A DNA stretch of 41,484 nucleotides from Chrysochromulina tobinii (Eukaryota; Haptophyta; Prymnesiales; Chrysochromulinaceae), in the NCBI GenBank assembly GCA_001275005.1, contig JWZX01002746.1:1-41484 (forward strand), given 5' to 3'. Below, one piece after another: positions 1 through 8,600 of the stretch. The translations under genes and the position numbers were made by a program. The notes beneath the pieces are model-generated. The model was not told the DNA's origin. It did not search any database and saw nothing but the letters and a program-made list of their open reading frames with translations. Position 1 is the stretch's first letter. Every line of letters starts with the position of its first letter.

Positions 1-968
1 CGTCGCAGGGAAATCGCAGAGGCGGCGCAAAGGCCAGAGCAGTCGTAGAGGCGTCGTCGGCAAAAGCGATCGTGGCGCCGTTGCGGGGGCGTCGCGTGGA
101 CAGGCGTCGCAGTCAAGTCGAGTCGAGGCGTCACAAAGGTGTCGCAGAGGCGTCACGAAAGAGCGCTGCTGCATGAGCAGAGTCAAGAGCAGTTGACGAT
201 TGTCCACCTAGCATCCACGTGGGCTGCGAGTGAGTCTGCGGTCATCGTGCGAGTGCACGGGTTGGGTTTCGATGAGATGCATCGTGGCGATCTGCTCGAG
301 GCAGACCGCTCTCCGAGTTACGTGCGCTAACGCGCGGTGGTTCGGTGGCTCACTGATGCAATGGGGGCGGCCTAGGCCGTCTCTCCGCATTGTCACGTGG
401 CTCTTGGAGAAAGTTACCCGAACTTGCCCCGCATATTTATGAAAGTGAGCGGGAATTTGAAACGCGGGGACGCACGACTTGACGGGGGAGCGGATTTGCG
501 TGGTGCGCTGCAGGGGAGAGGTGGAGAGCGGCCATCGCCATCGGTGATCGGAGCATCGGAGCGGGCCCTCCCCCCGCTTCCCCCGCGCCCCAATTGCCCC
601 GCCCGCCGCAATCGCGCAATGCCCCCCCCGAGGTGACGCGTGATCTGGGACGGGGCGGCCCTCGCACTCGTGCGATGTGCTAAGGAATATAAATTATTCG
701 CATTTGCTAGTCATTTGCACTATCAATGCGCGCGTCTGCGCCGAGAGCACGCTGGCAAGGCGCCAGCGTCCTCAGAGACCTCTCACGGAGTATGCTCTCG
801 CGCATGTCACGCTCACACTTATCATGTGATGTGGCCTGGCCCTACAGTCGACTGTAGCGCCCGAGACTTATGCCCGTGGCCCTAGCAAGCACGTGCCGCG
901 CAGCCGAGGTAAGGGAAGCAGTGTTGGACTCAGCAGCCGTCGCGGCCATTCCAACAACAGATCTCAGC
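1..968. other. Gene-free left flank with degenerate ~10-bp repeat
   Basis: I see no supportable gene here. The first ~165 bases are an irregular run of ~10-base units resembling AGGCGTCGCA, visible as GCAGAGGCG, GTAGAGGCGTCG, AGGCGTCGCAG and AGGCGTCAC. They are too degenerate to be a recent tandem array. An AGTCAAGTCG motif sits at 111-120. An AT-rich patch around 684-700 (AATATAAATTATT) stands out from the GC-rich background and could be promoter or terminator sequence. The open frames in this stretch have no recognisable motif and look like chance frames of GC-rich DNA. The right part is the 3' flank of the leftward cytochrome c gene. Confidence 0.6.
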
Positions 969-1477
969 TTACTTCATCGTGTTGAGGTACGCAATCACCT
1001 GTGAGGCGGAGAGCAGATGTGAGTATTGCGCGAGAGCGTGCTGCTCGGTCGGTGTGCTCGAGAACGATGCTCTTTCGCCTCTTGCTGGGAGAAGACTGTG
1101 CGGCATCGCAGGTCCTGACGCGCGCAGCTCGTCGCCGCTGCCGCCGCCGTTGCCGCACGCGGTTGCGGAAGGTGGGGCGCGCGTACATCGGCGCGGTCCT
1201 GCTCCTTCTTGAAACCCGGGAACGCCATGTTGGTGCCCTTGATGTATTTCTTCGGGTTCTCAAGGTAATCGAACATCGTCTGATTGCTCCAGGTGATGCC
1301 CGAGCTTTTGTTGGCGTCGGTGTACTTGAAGCCGGAGACCTGGCCCGACTGACGGCCGATCACGCCGAACAGGTTGGGGCCCTGCTTGTTGGGGCCACCC
1401 TCGTTGCACGTGTGGCAGGTCGCACACTTGGCCTTGAAGATCTTCGCGCCGGACTCAGCCTTGCCAGAATCGCACAT
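969..1477 (-). CDS. CYC: Cytochrome c, one intron
   Basis: Soluble mitochondrial electron carrier between complex III and complex IV in the intermembrane space. Exon 1 is 1477-1187 and exon 2 is 998-969, giving a 106-residue protein. The haem-attachment motif CATCH is at residues 18-22, with C18, C21 and axial His22. [12 protein letters not shown] follows, and the axial Met84 lies in [11 protein letters not shown]. Without splicing the frame runs into unrelated sequence after DRAD. Joining GAT to GTGATTGCG restores the family's C-terminus VIAYLNTMK and stop. A possible 3' splice site (CGCCCACAG) lies 4 bases before the ATG on the coding strand, so a 5'-UTR intron or an additional upstream exon is possible. 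The gene is divergent from NHP2, with 294 bp between the start codons. Confidence 0.95.
999..1186 (-). other. Intron of cytochrome c (188 nt, GT-AG)
   Basis: The donor is GAT|GTACGC and the acceptor is CCGCCTCACAG|GTGATT, on the minus strand. The exon junction is phase 0 and falls between Asp97 and Val98 of the conserved C-terminal helix. The protein family fixes both boundaries, so this is the most secure intron in the window. It lacks the long boundary repeat seen in other introns here. Confidence 0.93.
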
Positions 1478-1771
1478 GGTTCTGTGGGCGCACACACGAG
1501 GCGACCATGCTCAGCGCAGGCCACACGCGCGGACTGCGCACGAAGGCGCGCGCAGGACTGGGTCTCAATGGAGAAAGGTAGGCATGCTTCTTGTGATCGT
1601 CGATGCAAACTCGGCGAAACCATATGAATATGAGGGAGGCGACTGAGAGGGAGGCCCAAAAAATTTCCGAGATCGAGAAGAGTTCCCGATGAAACAAGGC
1701 AGCTTCGAATTGCGCAACCACAACTGCATCAACGGGCGCCGTGTTGAACTACCTCGTGTCACTCATCCAAC

Positions 1772-2245
1772 ATGTCCGACAAGAAGGAGAAGAAGGAGAA
1801 GAAGGAGAAGCGCAAGCGTGAGGAGGACGAGGGCGACAGCGACGACGACGGCCCCAAGAAGATTCGGCTAGTGTCGCCGATTGCCAATCCGCTCGCCGAT
1901 AAGAAGCTGCTCAAGAAGGTGCTCAAGTGCGTCAAGGCAGCGGCCAAGGAGAAGGCCATCCGGCGCGGCGTCAAGGAGGTGGTCAAGGCGCTCAAGAAGG
2001 GCGAGTCAGGCCTGTCGATCATCGCCGGCGACATATCGCCCATTGAGGTGATTGCGCACGTCCCCATCCTGTGCGAGGAGAAGAACATCGCCTACGTCTA
2101 CGTGCCCTCCAAGGAGGATCTCGGAGCTGCGTCGCTCACCAAGAGGCCGACGAGCATCGTTATGATCACCAGCAAACCAGCCTATGCGGACGCGTACGCC
2201 GAATGCGAAAAGGCGATGCGAGCAGTATTGCCTAGCTTTGGATAA
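1772..2245 (+). CDS. NHP2: NHP2, H/ACA snoRNP core protein (L7Ae family)
   Basis: RNA-binding core subunit of H/ACA ribonucleoproteins, which guide rRNA pseudouridylation in the nucleolus. The 157-residue protein has a lysine- and acid-rich N-terminus (residues 1-30) followed by one L7Ae/L30e/S12e fold. The RNA-binding signature RRGVKEVVKAL, the GDISPIEVIAHVP strand and IAYVYVPSKEDLGAA are all present. The strand-helix order and spacing fit NHP2/SNU13; the charged N-terminal extension and ISPIEVI favour NHP2 over SNU13 or ribosomal L7Ae. There is no intron. The ATG at 1772 is the first in frame and gives the expected family length. A strong hairpin follows the stop by about 10 bases. Confidence 0.93.
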   Translation: MSDKKEKKEKKEKRKREEDEGDSDDDGPKKIRLVSPIANPLADKKLLKKVLKCVKAAAKEKAIRRGVKEVVKALKKGESGLSIIAGDISPIEVIAHVPILCEEKNIAYVYVPSKEDLGAASLTKRPTSIVMITSKPAYADAYAECEKAMRAVLPSFG

Positions 2246-2579
2246 AAACGTGCTGGTGCTCGCGGCTGGGACCGTTTCGTCCCGGCGAGCACTGCTGTGT
2301 ACTGAATCTTATCGAAGGGCAACTCGTGTATAAATCCAGGGAGAGTAACCATGATGAGCATGCATAGAGACTAATACAGATCATGATGAGAAAAGCGCTA
2401 ACGTAACGGAAGTCTCTTCCGCCTCAAGCCGTTCTCTTAAGGTCATTTTGCTGGTCCTGAGCAGGGGCCACTCTATCGGCCGTCATCTCGACGTCTCTCT
2501 CGCTCGCTATCAGAGCAACGCGCGCCGGCCTCCGGGTCGCCGCCCCAGCTGTGCGCCTTTCCTTCGCACCACCATCGGC
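2246..2579. other. Convergent 3' flanks of NHP2 and eIF2-alpha
   Basis: Between two convergent stop codons. It contains the hairpin at 2256-2292 and an AT-richer central part (TGTATAAATCC near 2327, then CATGATGAGCATGC). No ORF or RNA gene is recognised. It should hold the 3' UTRs and polyadenylation sites of both genes. Confidence 0.6.
2256..2292 (+). other. Stem-loop in the NHP2 3' UTR
   Basis: GTGCTCGC (2256-2263) pairs perfectly with GCGAGCAC (2285-2292). Inside it GGGAC (2268-2272) pairs with GTCCC (2279-2283), leaving a six-base loop and a small asymmetric internal loop. It begins 10 bases after the NHP2 stop codon. It differs from the metazoan histone 3' stem-loop. It may act in 3'-end formation or mRNA stability; that role is inference. 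Confidence 0.6.
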
Positions 2580-3638
2580 TCATGCGAGGTCGGTGGGCCC
2601 CGCCATGCCCTCCTCCTCCTCGCCCTCCTCCGCATCACCATCCACCTCAGTGTTCTGTGCGTCGAGTGCCGACATCAGGTTGGCGAGCAGCTTGTCGTCG
2701 CGCTCATCGACGGCGCGCGGCGCGGCCTTCACCTGCAGCTCACCCTTGAACTTGCGGATCTCCTCGCGGATGGCGTCGATCGCCTGTCCGAGGACCTCGA
2801 TGCCCTTGTTCTTGTCGAGCGCCGAGCAGAGCATCACGTAGAGCGGCGGAGCGACTAGCTTGATCTTCAGCGGCATGTCGTCCGTGCCGAGGCTGATGCC
2901 CTTCATCAGCGCCCCCTTGATCGCGTTGATCCCCTCGTAGTTGAAGCATGTCACCTCGATGTCCGCGCGGCACTTGATCGCCGTCGGCGTCATGCGCTTC
3001 GCGATATTCTCAAGAAGCAAGCCGCGCAGCTCATCGGTCAATTCGGGCGTGTTGGAGGCGTTGAAGATCGAGTCCGGGTCCGAAATGCAGGCGCAAAAGG
3101 CGGTGTATGCGTGCCCGAACTTGGCGTACAGCGGCCACGCCGACACCTTGTACAACGCCTCCATGTCCATGTGCGTCACCTCGGACACGTGCCGGATGAT
3201 AGAGTGCACCGACCTGGAGCGCTGGAAGCGCTCCTCGCATTTAGCGACGTCCTCGGGCGACACGCGGCGCTTGGACAGGTCGATGTAGCCCTTTTCCTGA
3301 TCCACGCGCAGCACCATGCACACCTCCTGCCTGCCCACCCGGATCAGCTTATTGATCGAGCGGATGCGCCGGCGTGACACCTCCGAGAGCAGGATCATGC
3401 CCTCGCTGTTATTGTACTCGAGCAGGCGCACGTACGCGCCCATCTCAGCGATGGAGGTCACCTGCACCATCACGACGTCATCGATCTCCGGGAAAGCGTT
3501 CTCGTACATCCGGCAGCTCATGTAATACGCGTGTCCGCTGCCGCCTGCAGCACCAGTGTCGGCGCCCTCCTCGCCCTGATCCTTCTCGTCGCCCTCCTCG
3601 CCCTCCTCGTCATCATCGTCCATGTTCTCACGAGGCAT
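2580..3638 (-). CDS. EIF2S1: Translation initiation factor eIF2 alpha subunit
   Basis: Regulatory subunit of eIF2, which brings initiator Met-tRNA to the 40S ribosome. An N-terminal S1/OB domain begins at MSCRMYENAFPE and is followed by helical and C-terminal alpha/beta domains. The stress-kinase target loop is intact: in ILLSEVSRRRIRS the serine before RRRIRS is the classical Ser51 (residue 88 from the ATG at 3638, or 49 from the ATG at 3521). The downstream block GYIDLSKRRVSPED is also conserved. Three ATGs are possible (3638, 3623, 3521). The last gives 313 residues, close to the usual ~315; the first adds a ~39-residue acidic, glycine-rich leader. The C-terminus is acidic, as in the family. 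Confidence 0.95.
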   Translation of the reverse strand: MPRENMDDDDEEGEEGDEKDQGEEGADTGAAGGSGHAYYMSCRMYENAFPEIDDVVMVQVTSIAEMGAYVRLLEYNNSEGMILLSEVSRRRIRSINKLIRVGRQEVCMVLRVDQEKGYIDLSKRRVSPEDVAKCEERFQRSRSVHSIIRHVSEVTHMDMEALYKVSAWPLYAKFGHAYTAFCACISDPDSIFNASNTPELTDELRGLLLENIAKRMTPTAIKCRADIEVTCFNYEGINAIKGALMKGISLGTDDMPLKIKLVAPPLYVMLCSALDKNKGIEVLGQAIDAIREEIRKFKGELQVKAAPRAVDERDDKLLANLMSALDAQNTEVDGDAEEGEEEEGMAGPTDLA

Positions 3639-3849
3639 CGTCCGCAAGCGGTTGCGCGCGCGCTCGCAGGATAGAGCCGCTCAGGCACTCGACACCGCGC
3701 CAGAAGCCCTTCGGACTCGGCGGAGGACCGACGCGACTCGAGAGAATGCAACTAAACGCGTGTGAACAGACCTCTTTCCGCGCGCGCGCCTTTCGCATCG
3801 ATGACGCTGATTCGCGAAACTACGTCTCTTCATAGTTCCTACGCGCAAG

Positions 3850-4932
3850 ATGGAAACCCAGGAGACGAGCCGGAGCGAGGGCTGCGAGCCGCCCGTCTTC
3901 AAGAAGCCGAAGCAGCGCAATAAGCACGTCCGCGCGCGACCATCGGATGATGCCAACGCCGAGGCCGACGACGCTGACGCTGACGGTGCGAGCGGCGGCA
4001 GCAGCGTCGTGCGCTCCGCAAAGACGGCGAAGCCAAACCCACTGGTGCAGTCGACTGGCGGCAGCAGCAGCGGTGGATCGCTGCAAAAGGAGCTCGCGTA
4101 CGGATCGGACGTGCGGCTCACATCGTACGATAACAAGGCGACCGCGAGCAGCGAGCAGGACGTCGAGCATGGCCGCGATGCACAGGCCCAGTATGAGGAG
4201 GCCAAGACGATGTGGGATGATGGTGGCGACGTGGCCGCCGACGGCTCCAAGATCTACCGCGGCGCCAAGGCGTACCGGCAATACACGGGCAAGGCCGAAT
4301 CGTACGACCGCATGGTCAACAGCGGCGCCGGCCCCGCACGCGCGCCCGTGCACTACCGCGCGACATCGCGATTCGACTACCAACCCGACATTTGCAAGGA
4401 CTACAAGGACACGGGCTTCTGCGGCTACGGCGACGCGTGCAAGTTCCTGCACGACCGCTCCGACTACAAGACCGGCTGGCAGCTCGAACGGCAGTGGGAC
4501 GCTGAGCAGAAGGCCAAAGCGCATGCACTCGCGCTCGCTGCATTCGAAGAGTCTGAAGGCGGTAGCAAGGCCGGCAGCAGCGGTAGCGCCGCCGCCGCCA
4601 AGGACGATGGGCTGCCGTTTGCGTGCCTCATCTGCCGCGAGCCCTGGCATGCCAAGTCCAGCCCGGTCGTTACCAAATGCGAGCACTACTTTTGCGAGCG
4701 GTGCGCACTGCAGCATGCGGCCAAGACGAAGCGCTGCCACGTGTGCGCGGAGAACACGCACGGCATCTTCAACAAGGCAACGGCAATCCAGGAGAAGATC
4801 GACGCGATGGCGAGTGCCCTGGCGGTCGAGGCGAGCGGCGGCCTCACCGATGAGCAGATCTTGGCTGAGTACGAGGCGGAGAAGAAGAAGGGCAAGGACC
4901 GAGGAGGGCACGCAGGCTGGGCTATTGTGTGA
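3850..4932 (+). CDS. CWC24: CWC24/RNF113-type CCCH and RING zinc-finger splicing factor
   Basis: Spliceosome-associated protein of 360 residues; the family binds the Bact complex near the 5' splice site and has a ubiquitin-ligase-type RING. Residues ~180-205 hold a CCCH finger in CKDYKDTGFCGYGDACKFLH (C-x8-C-x5-C-x3-H). Residues ~258-298 hold a C3HC4 RING running from CLIC through CEHYFCERC to CHVC. The order CCCH then RING with a ~50-residue linker, and the post-RING stretch GIFNKATAIQEKI, are diagnostic for CWC24/RNF113. The N-terminal ~130 residues are low complexity. No intron. The gene is divergent from eIF2-alpha with ~210 bp between ATGs, and a GCGCCTTTCG motif lies at 3786-3795. Confidence 0.9.
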   Translation: METQETSRSEGCEPPVFKKPKQRNKHVRARPSDDANAEADDADADGASGGSSVVRSAKTAKPNPLVQSTGGSSSGGSLQKELAYGSDVRLTSYDNKATASSEQDVEHGRDAQAQYEEAKTMWDDGGDVAADGSKIYRGAKAYRQYTGKAESYDRMVNSGAGPARAPVHYRATSRFDYQPDICKDYKDTGFCGYGDACKFLHDRSDYKTGWQLERQWDAEQKAKAHALALAAFEESEGGSKAGSSGSAAAAKDDGLPFACLICREPWHAKSSPVVTKCEHYFCERCALQHAAKTKRCHVCAENTHGIFNKATAIQEKIDAMASALAVEASGGLTDEQILAEYEAEKKKGKDRGGHAGWAIV

Positions 4933-5005
4933 AAGTATCGAGAAATGATCCAGTGACGTCGGGGTTTAGACAAAGCTTATGACTACCTACGGGCTTTCGT
5001 TACGA

Positions 5006-5533
5006 TTATACTCTCTTACTCCACAGAGGCTTTATTGTGCCAAGTCTAGTTATGATAAAAAGGCGAACGTCAGCGATGTGGCTTCCGCCACGCAGTGCCG
5101 AAAAGCAGACGGCCTCACCAACGGCGAGTAGACCGACGAGCGAGCACACAAAGATGACCAGGCTAGTCGTGAAATCGTCGTGGTCATCCTCGTAGTAACC
5201 GTCCCCTGCGTCATCATCATCGTCGCCATCGTCCGGTGCGCCCGCCGGCAGGTAGCCTGCCCACGCAGGCACATCGATGTTGTCGCGTGATCCGCAATGG
5301 TCCTCAATGTGAATGTCGACGCCCTGCAAGGCGGCCGCCGTATCTTCGCCGCCCTCGTTAGATGCAGAGGCTGGCGTGATGCTCATTCGGTGCAGGCTGA
5401 GGACCCGACCGAAAAGAAGCCCCTCCTCAGTTCCCTCCTCACGCGGCGGGTCGTCGTATTCATACTTGTAAGATCTTCGGTTCTTCGTGATGTACCGACA
5501 AGTCAAGTCGACACGCCCGAGCATCCCTGTCAT
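5006..5533 (-). CDS. Hypothetical acidic single-pass membrane protein
   Basis: Not recognised. The longest ATG frame gives 175 residues (start 5533); an internal ATG at 5386 gives 126 residues beginning MSITPASASNEGG. The middle is strongly acidic (DDGDDDDDAGDGYYEDDHDD) and is followed by one hydrophobic segment of ~20 residues (SLVIFVCSLVGLLAVGEAV), then a short basic tail. That is the layout of a C-terminally anchored protein. The region 5498-5510 contains an ACAAGTCAAGTCG motif of the kind seen elsewhere in 5' flanks, which slightly favours the downstream start. It converges with CWC24 (73 bp between stops). It may be a real short gene or a fragment; no homologue comes to mind. Confidence 0.4.
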   Translation of the reverse strand: MTGMLGRVDLTCRYITKNRRSYKYEYDDPPREEGTEEGLLFGRVLSLHRMSITPASASNEGGEDTAAALQGVDIHIEDHCGSRDNIDVPAWAGYLPAGAPDDGDDDDDAGDGYYEDDHDDFTTSLVIFVCSLVGLLAVGEAVCFSALRGGSHIADVRLFIITRLGTIKPLWSKRV

Positions 5534-5640
5534 GATCTTGGGGCTTCAACTCCTAATAGTAATAAAGATATTTACGGGTGGGTCGACTGTGATGCGGCGG
5601 GTACCTACTGGAGTCCCTGGTTTGGATCACGGCGTCGAGC

Positions 5641-8600
5641 ATGCACGGCACACTCTCGGTAGTCCTCCAGCACATTGATGGCGTCAGTGACGAGGACGTC
5701 AAAGGCGGCCCAGTCTATTGCTGCGTGCGGCTCAAGCAGCCACATCGCTTCCTCTTCTTGCGCTCGGACCCAGCCGACCTCTCCAGCGGAGCAGCTACTC
5801 TCGACCAGGAGCTTCTCTTCGATGGAGTCATTCTGTCACCAAACGCCGAGGGCACTCTCATCGTCGACGTGTGCACCGATGACGAGATGTGTAAATCCAG
5901 GCTCATCGGAAAGATCCGCTTGCTGCTCGAGGAGCTGCCGAGCGCTTCGCAGGCGTTTACACTCCTTTCAGGCCAGCTGACGCTCAAGTGCGAGCTCGCG
6001 GCTGCGCCCGAGCCCGAGACCTACGAGAACACAGAGCCGACCGGGGTGGCAATCGCAGGCAAGAAGCTACCGCTGCCTCCTTCATCAACCAGCGGCAAGC
6101 CGCCCCTGCCGCCGCCGTCTGCGGCCGCCAAGCCGGCGCTTCCGGCGCTCGTGCCGTCGGCAGCGTTTGGGGGGGACAAACTGACTCCAAAGACCAAAGT
6201 GGCCACGTCAGACATTGAAGATCGCCTGCGGCGCGCTCGCGGCATGACGGAGGCGCTGCAGACGAAGCTGGCCCTGCCGCCTAACAACGCCGCACCGGCG
6301 TCGGTGCCGCCCGCGCCCGCTGCGCCGGGGCCACCTCCCAAGACGGCGCCCGATGCGTCAGGGCTACCGCCCAAGACGGGCGACAAGCCGGATGCGGACG
6401 AGATGGACTCATTCCACTTCTGCGGGCAGCGCGCACGCCCGCGCAAGAAGATCGAGTACGCGCCGAAGGTGCACGAGACGTATCTCAAGCCGCCGCACTC
6501 GCTGCTGTCACGCTGGGGCGCGGGCGTCAACGTCGAAGCAGAGTGCTGCGAGCAGAGCGCTCTGTATGTGCTCGATGCGACTGAGCAGACGCAGATCTCC
6601 GAGTGCAAGGGCTGCCGCATCGTGATCGCGCCGGTCAACGGCTCTGCCTTCCTTATCGAGTGCGTCGACTGCATCATCTCGGTCGCCGCGCGCCAGATCC
6701 GGCTGCGCGACTGCGTCAACTGCGAGCTGCGTGTGTGGGCGCCATCCGACACAGCGCTCATCATCGAGACTTGCGATCACCTGTCGCTCGGGGAATGGGA
6801 ACTCGAGTACGATGGCCTCGAGGAGCAGTTTGGGCTCGCGCGCATCGACGCGACGAAGCCCAATTATTGGGACAAGGTATACGACTTCTCGCCCAGCGCA
6901 AATAGGAGCGAGAAGCACTACACGCTGCTGCCCAAGCGCACCGGCGCGCCGGTGCGGCTCGATGTGACGCCGGAGGGGCTTCACGGCGGGCGCGTGGTCG
7001 AGAGGGGAGCGGACGCAAAGACGGTCGCGCTGCTAGCGGCCGTCAACGGGGCGGCGCTGGTGGAGGACGAGGAGGCGGCGTCGGACGTGACGCCCGTCGC
7101 GCTGCAGCCCTCGGAGCCGGTGCCGCCCATCCCGCCGCCGCCACCGCCGCCGCCGCCACCGCCCGTCGCCACGCCGCCGCCCATCGCCGCGTCCACGTCG
7201 GAGCAGGAAGCTTACCTTGACGACTACGATGACGACCAGGAGGAGAGCGCCGGCGCGGCCCTCGTGCAACCCTCTCCGACGAGTTCAAAGGGCTCGCCGA
7301 CACGGCGCCCTTCCGCCTGGTCGGCGGCGATGGCGACCTCACCCGGGGGTCGCTCATTCACACTGCCGGACTATGACGATGCTGAGGATATCGAGGAGGT
7401 CGAGGACGCCATCGAGGCGTTCGTCGAAGACGACGACGAGGCCACCGCACCCGCGGCTTCGAGCAAAGGCTTCGTGGTCGGCTCCGTGAGCGGCGCGGTG
7501 GGCGGCGGCAGCGGCAGCGGCGGCGGCAGCGGCAGCGGCAGCGGCAGCGGCAGCGGCAGCGGCAGCGGCAGCGGCAGCGGCGGCAGCACTGCTGCGGCCG
7601 ACAGCGGCAACGGCGCTCGCGGCAGCACCAGCAGTAGCCCGGGTAGCCATGCGAACGCCACGAGCCCCAGCAGCACGAGTGGCCGTCATTTGCGCGGTCC
7701 GCAGCTGCCGCCACTCAGACAATCGCCAGCGTCCAAGCTGCCCTTACCTGCCGCGACGCTCTCGCCGCCTGGTGCGGCAGCCCCTCTGTCGCCTCTCAGT
7801 CCTCTGAGATCGTCACCCCAAACGGCTTCTGTGACGACGCGCGACGACCTTCGCGAAGACGCCCGGCAGCGCGCGGCCGCGGCCACGGGTGCGCCGGTCC
7901 CGTCGGCGGTGGCGATGCGCACGCTCGGCGCGAGCGCAGACGATGCAGAGGAGGTAGAGGATCTCGACGTCGAGATCTACGAGGAGGAGTTCGAGGATCT
8001 CGACGTCGAGGAGGATGAGGGCGACGATGAGGCCGGCGCGGCCGGTGGAGGTACCGGGACCGACACAGGTCCCGGCACCGGTCCCGGCACCAAGATCGGT
8101 AGCCTTGTGGAGCGCGCGGCGGCCGCGGCGGCGAAGGATACGGAATGGGCTCGACGAGTAGACGGCTTCGTCCAGACCCGTGTGCTCGGCTATGAGTCGC
8201 TCTCCAAAGGGGCACAAGCGAAGCTGCACGGGACCTTCCAGGAAGTGGTGGACGAGGTCCTCGAGGCACTCCTCGAGGCCACGGGCATCGAAGGCGAGGC
8301 GCTGCTGCACGAGGTGATGCAATTGACCCCCGAGTCGCTCCGACTACCGAGCACACACCGCGCACGGGCGCTCCAGATGCTCGCCCTCGACAACGCGAAG
8401 GCTCTGCATACGCTCATGATGAGCGAGCACAGCGCCGCGCTGGCTGACCCAGTGCGCCGCGCCGCGCTCGTCGCCGGCGCGAACGCGACGTGGCAGAGCC
8501 AGGTGCGCATCTTCCACAGCCCTCGCCCCCCTTCCACAGCCCTCCTTCCCACAGACATCCCTTCCACAGCCCTCGCCCCCCTTCCCCAGCCCTCCTTCCC

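Noticed and set aside
3820-4911. 363-codon minus frame opposite CWC24
   Set aside because: Shadow of the zinc-finger gene; it lacks any recognisable motif and the CCCH and RING motifs fix the coding strand as plus.
7354-7722. Minus frame with a long polyalanine run
   Set aside because: Antisense reading of the GGCAGC repeat in the RP2-like gene.
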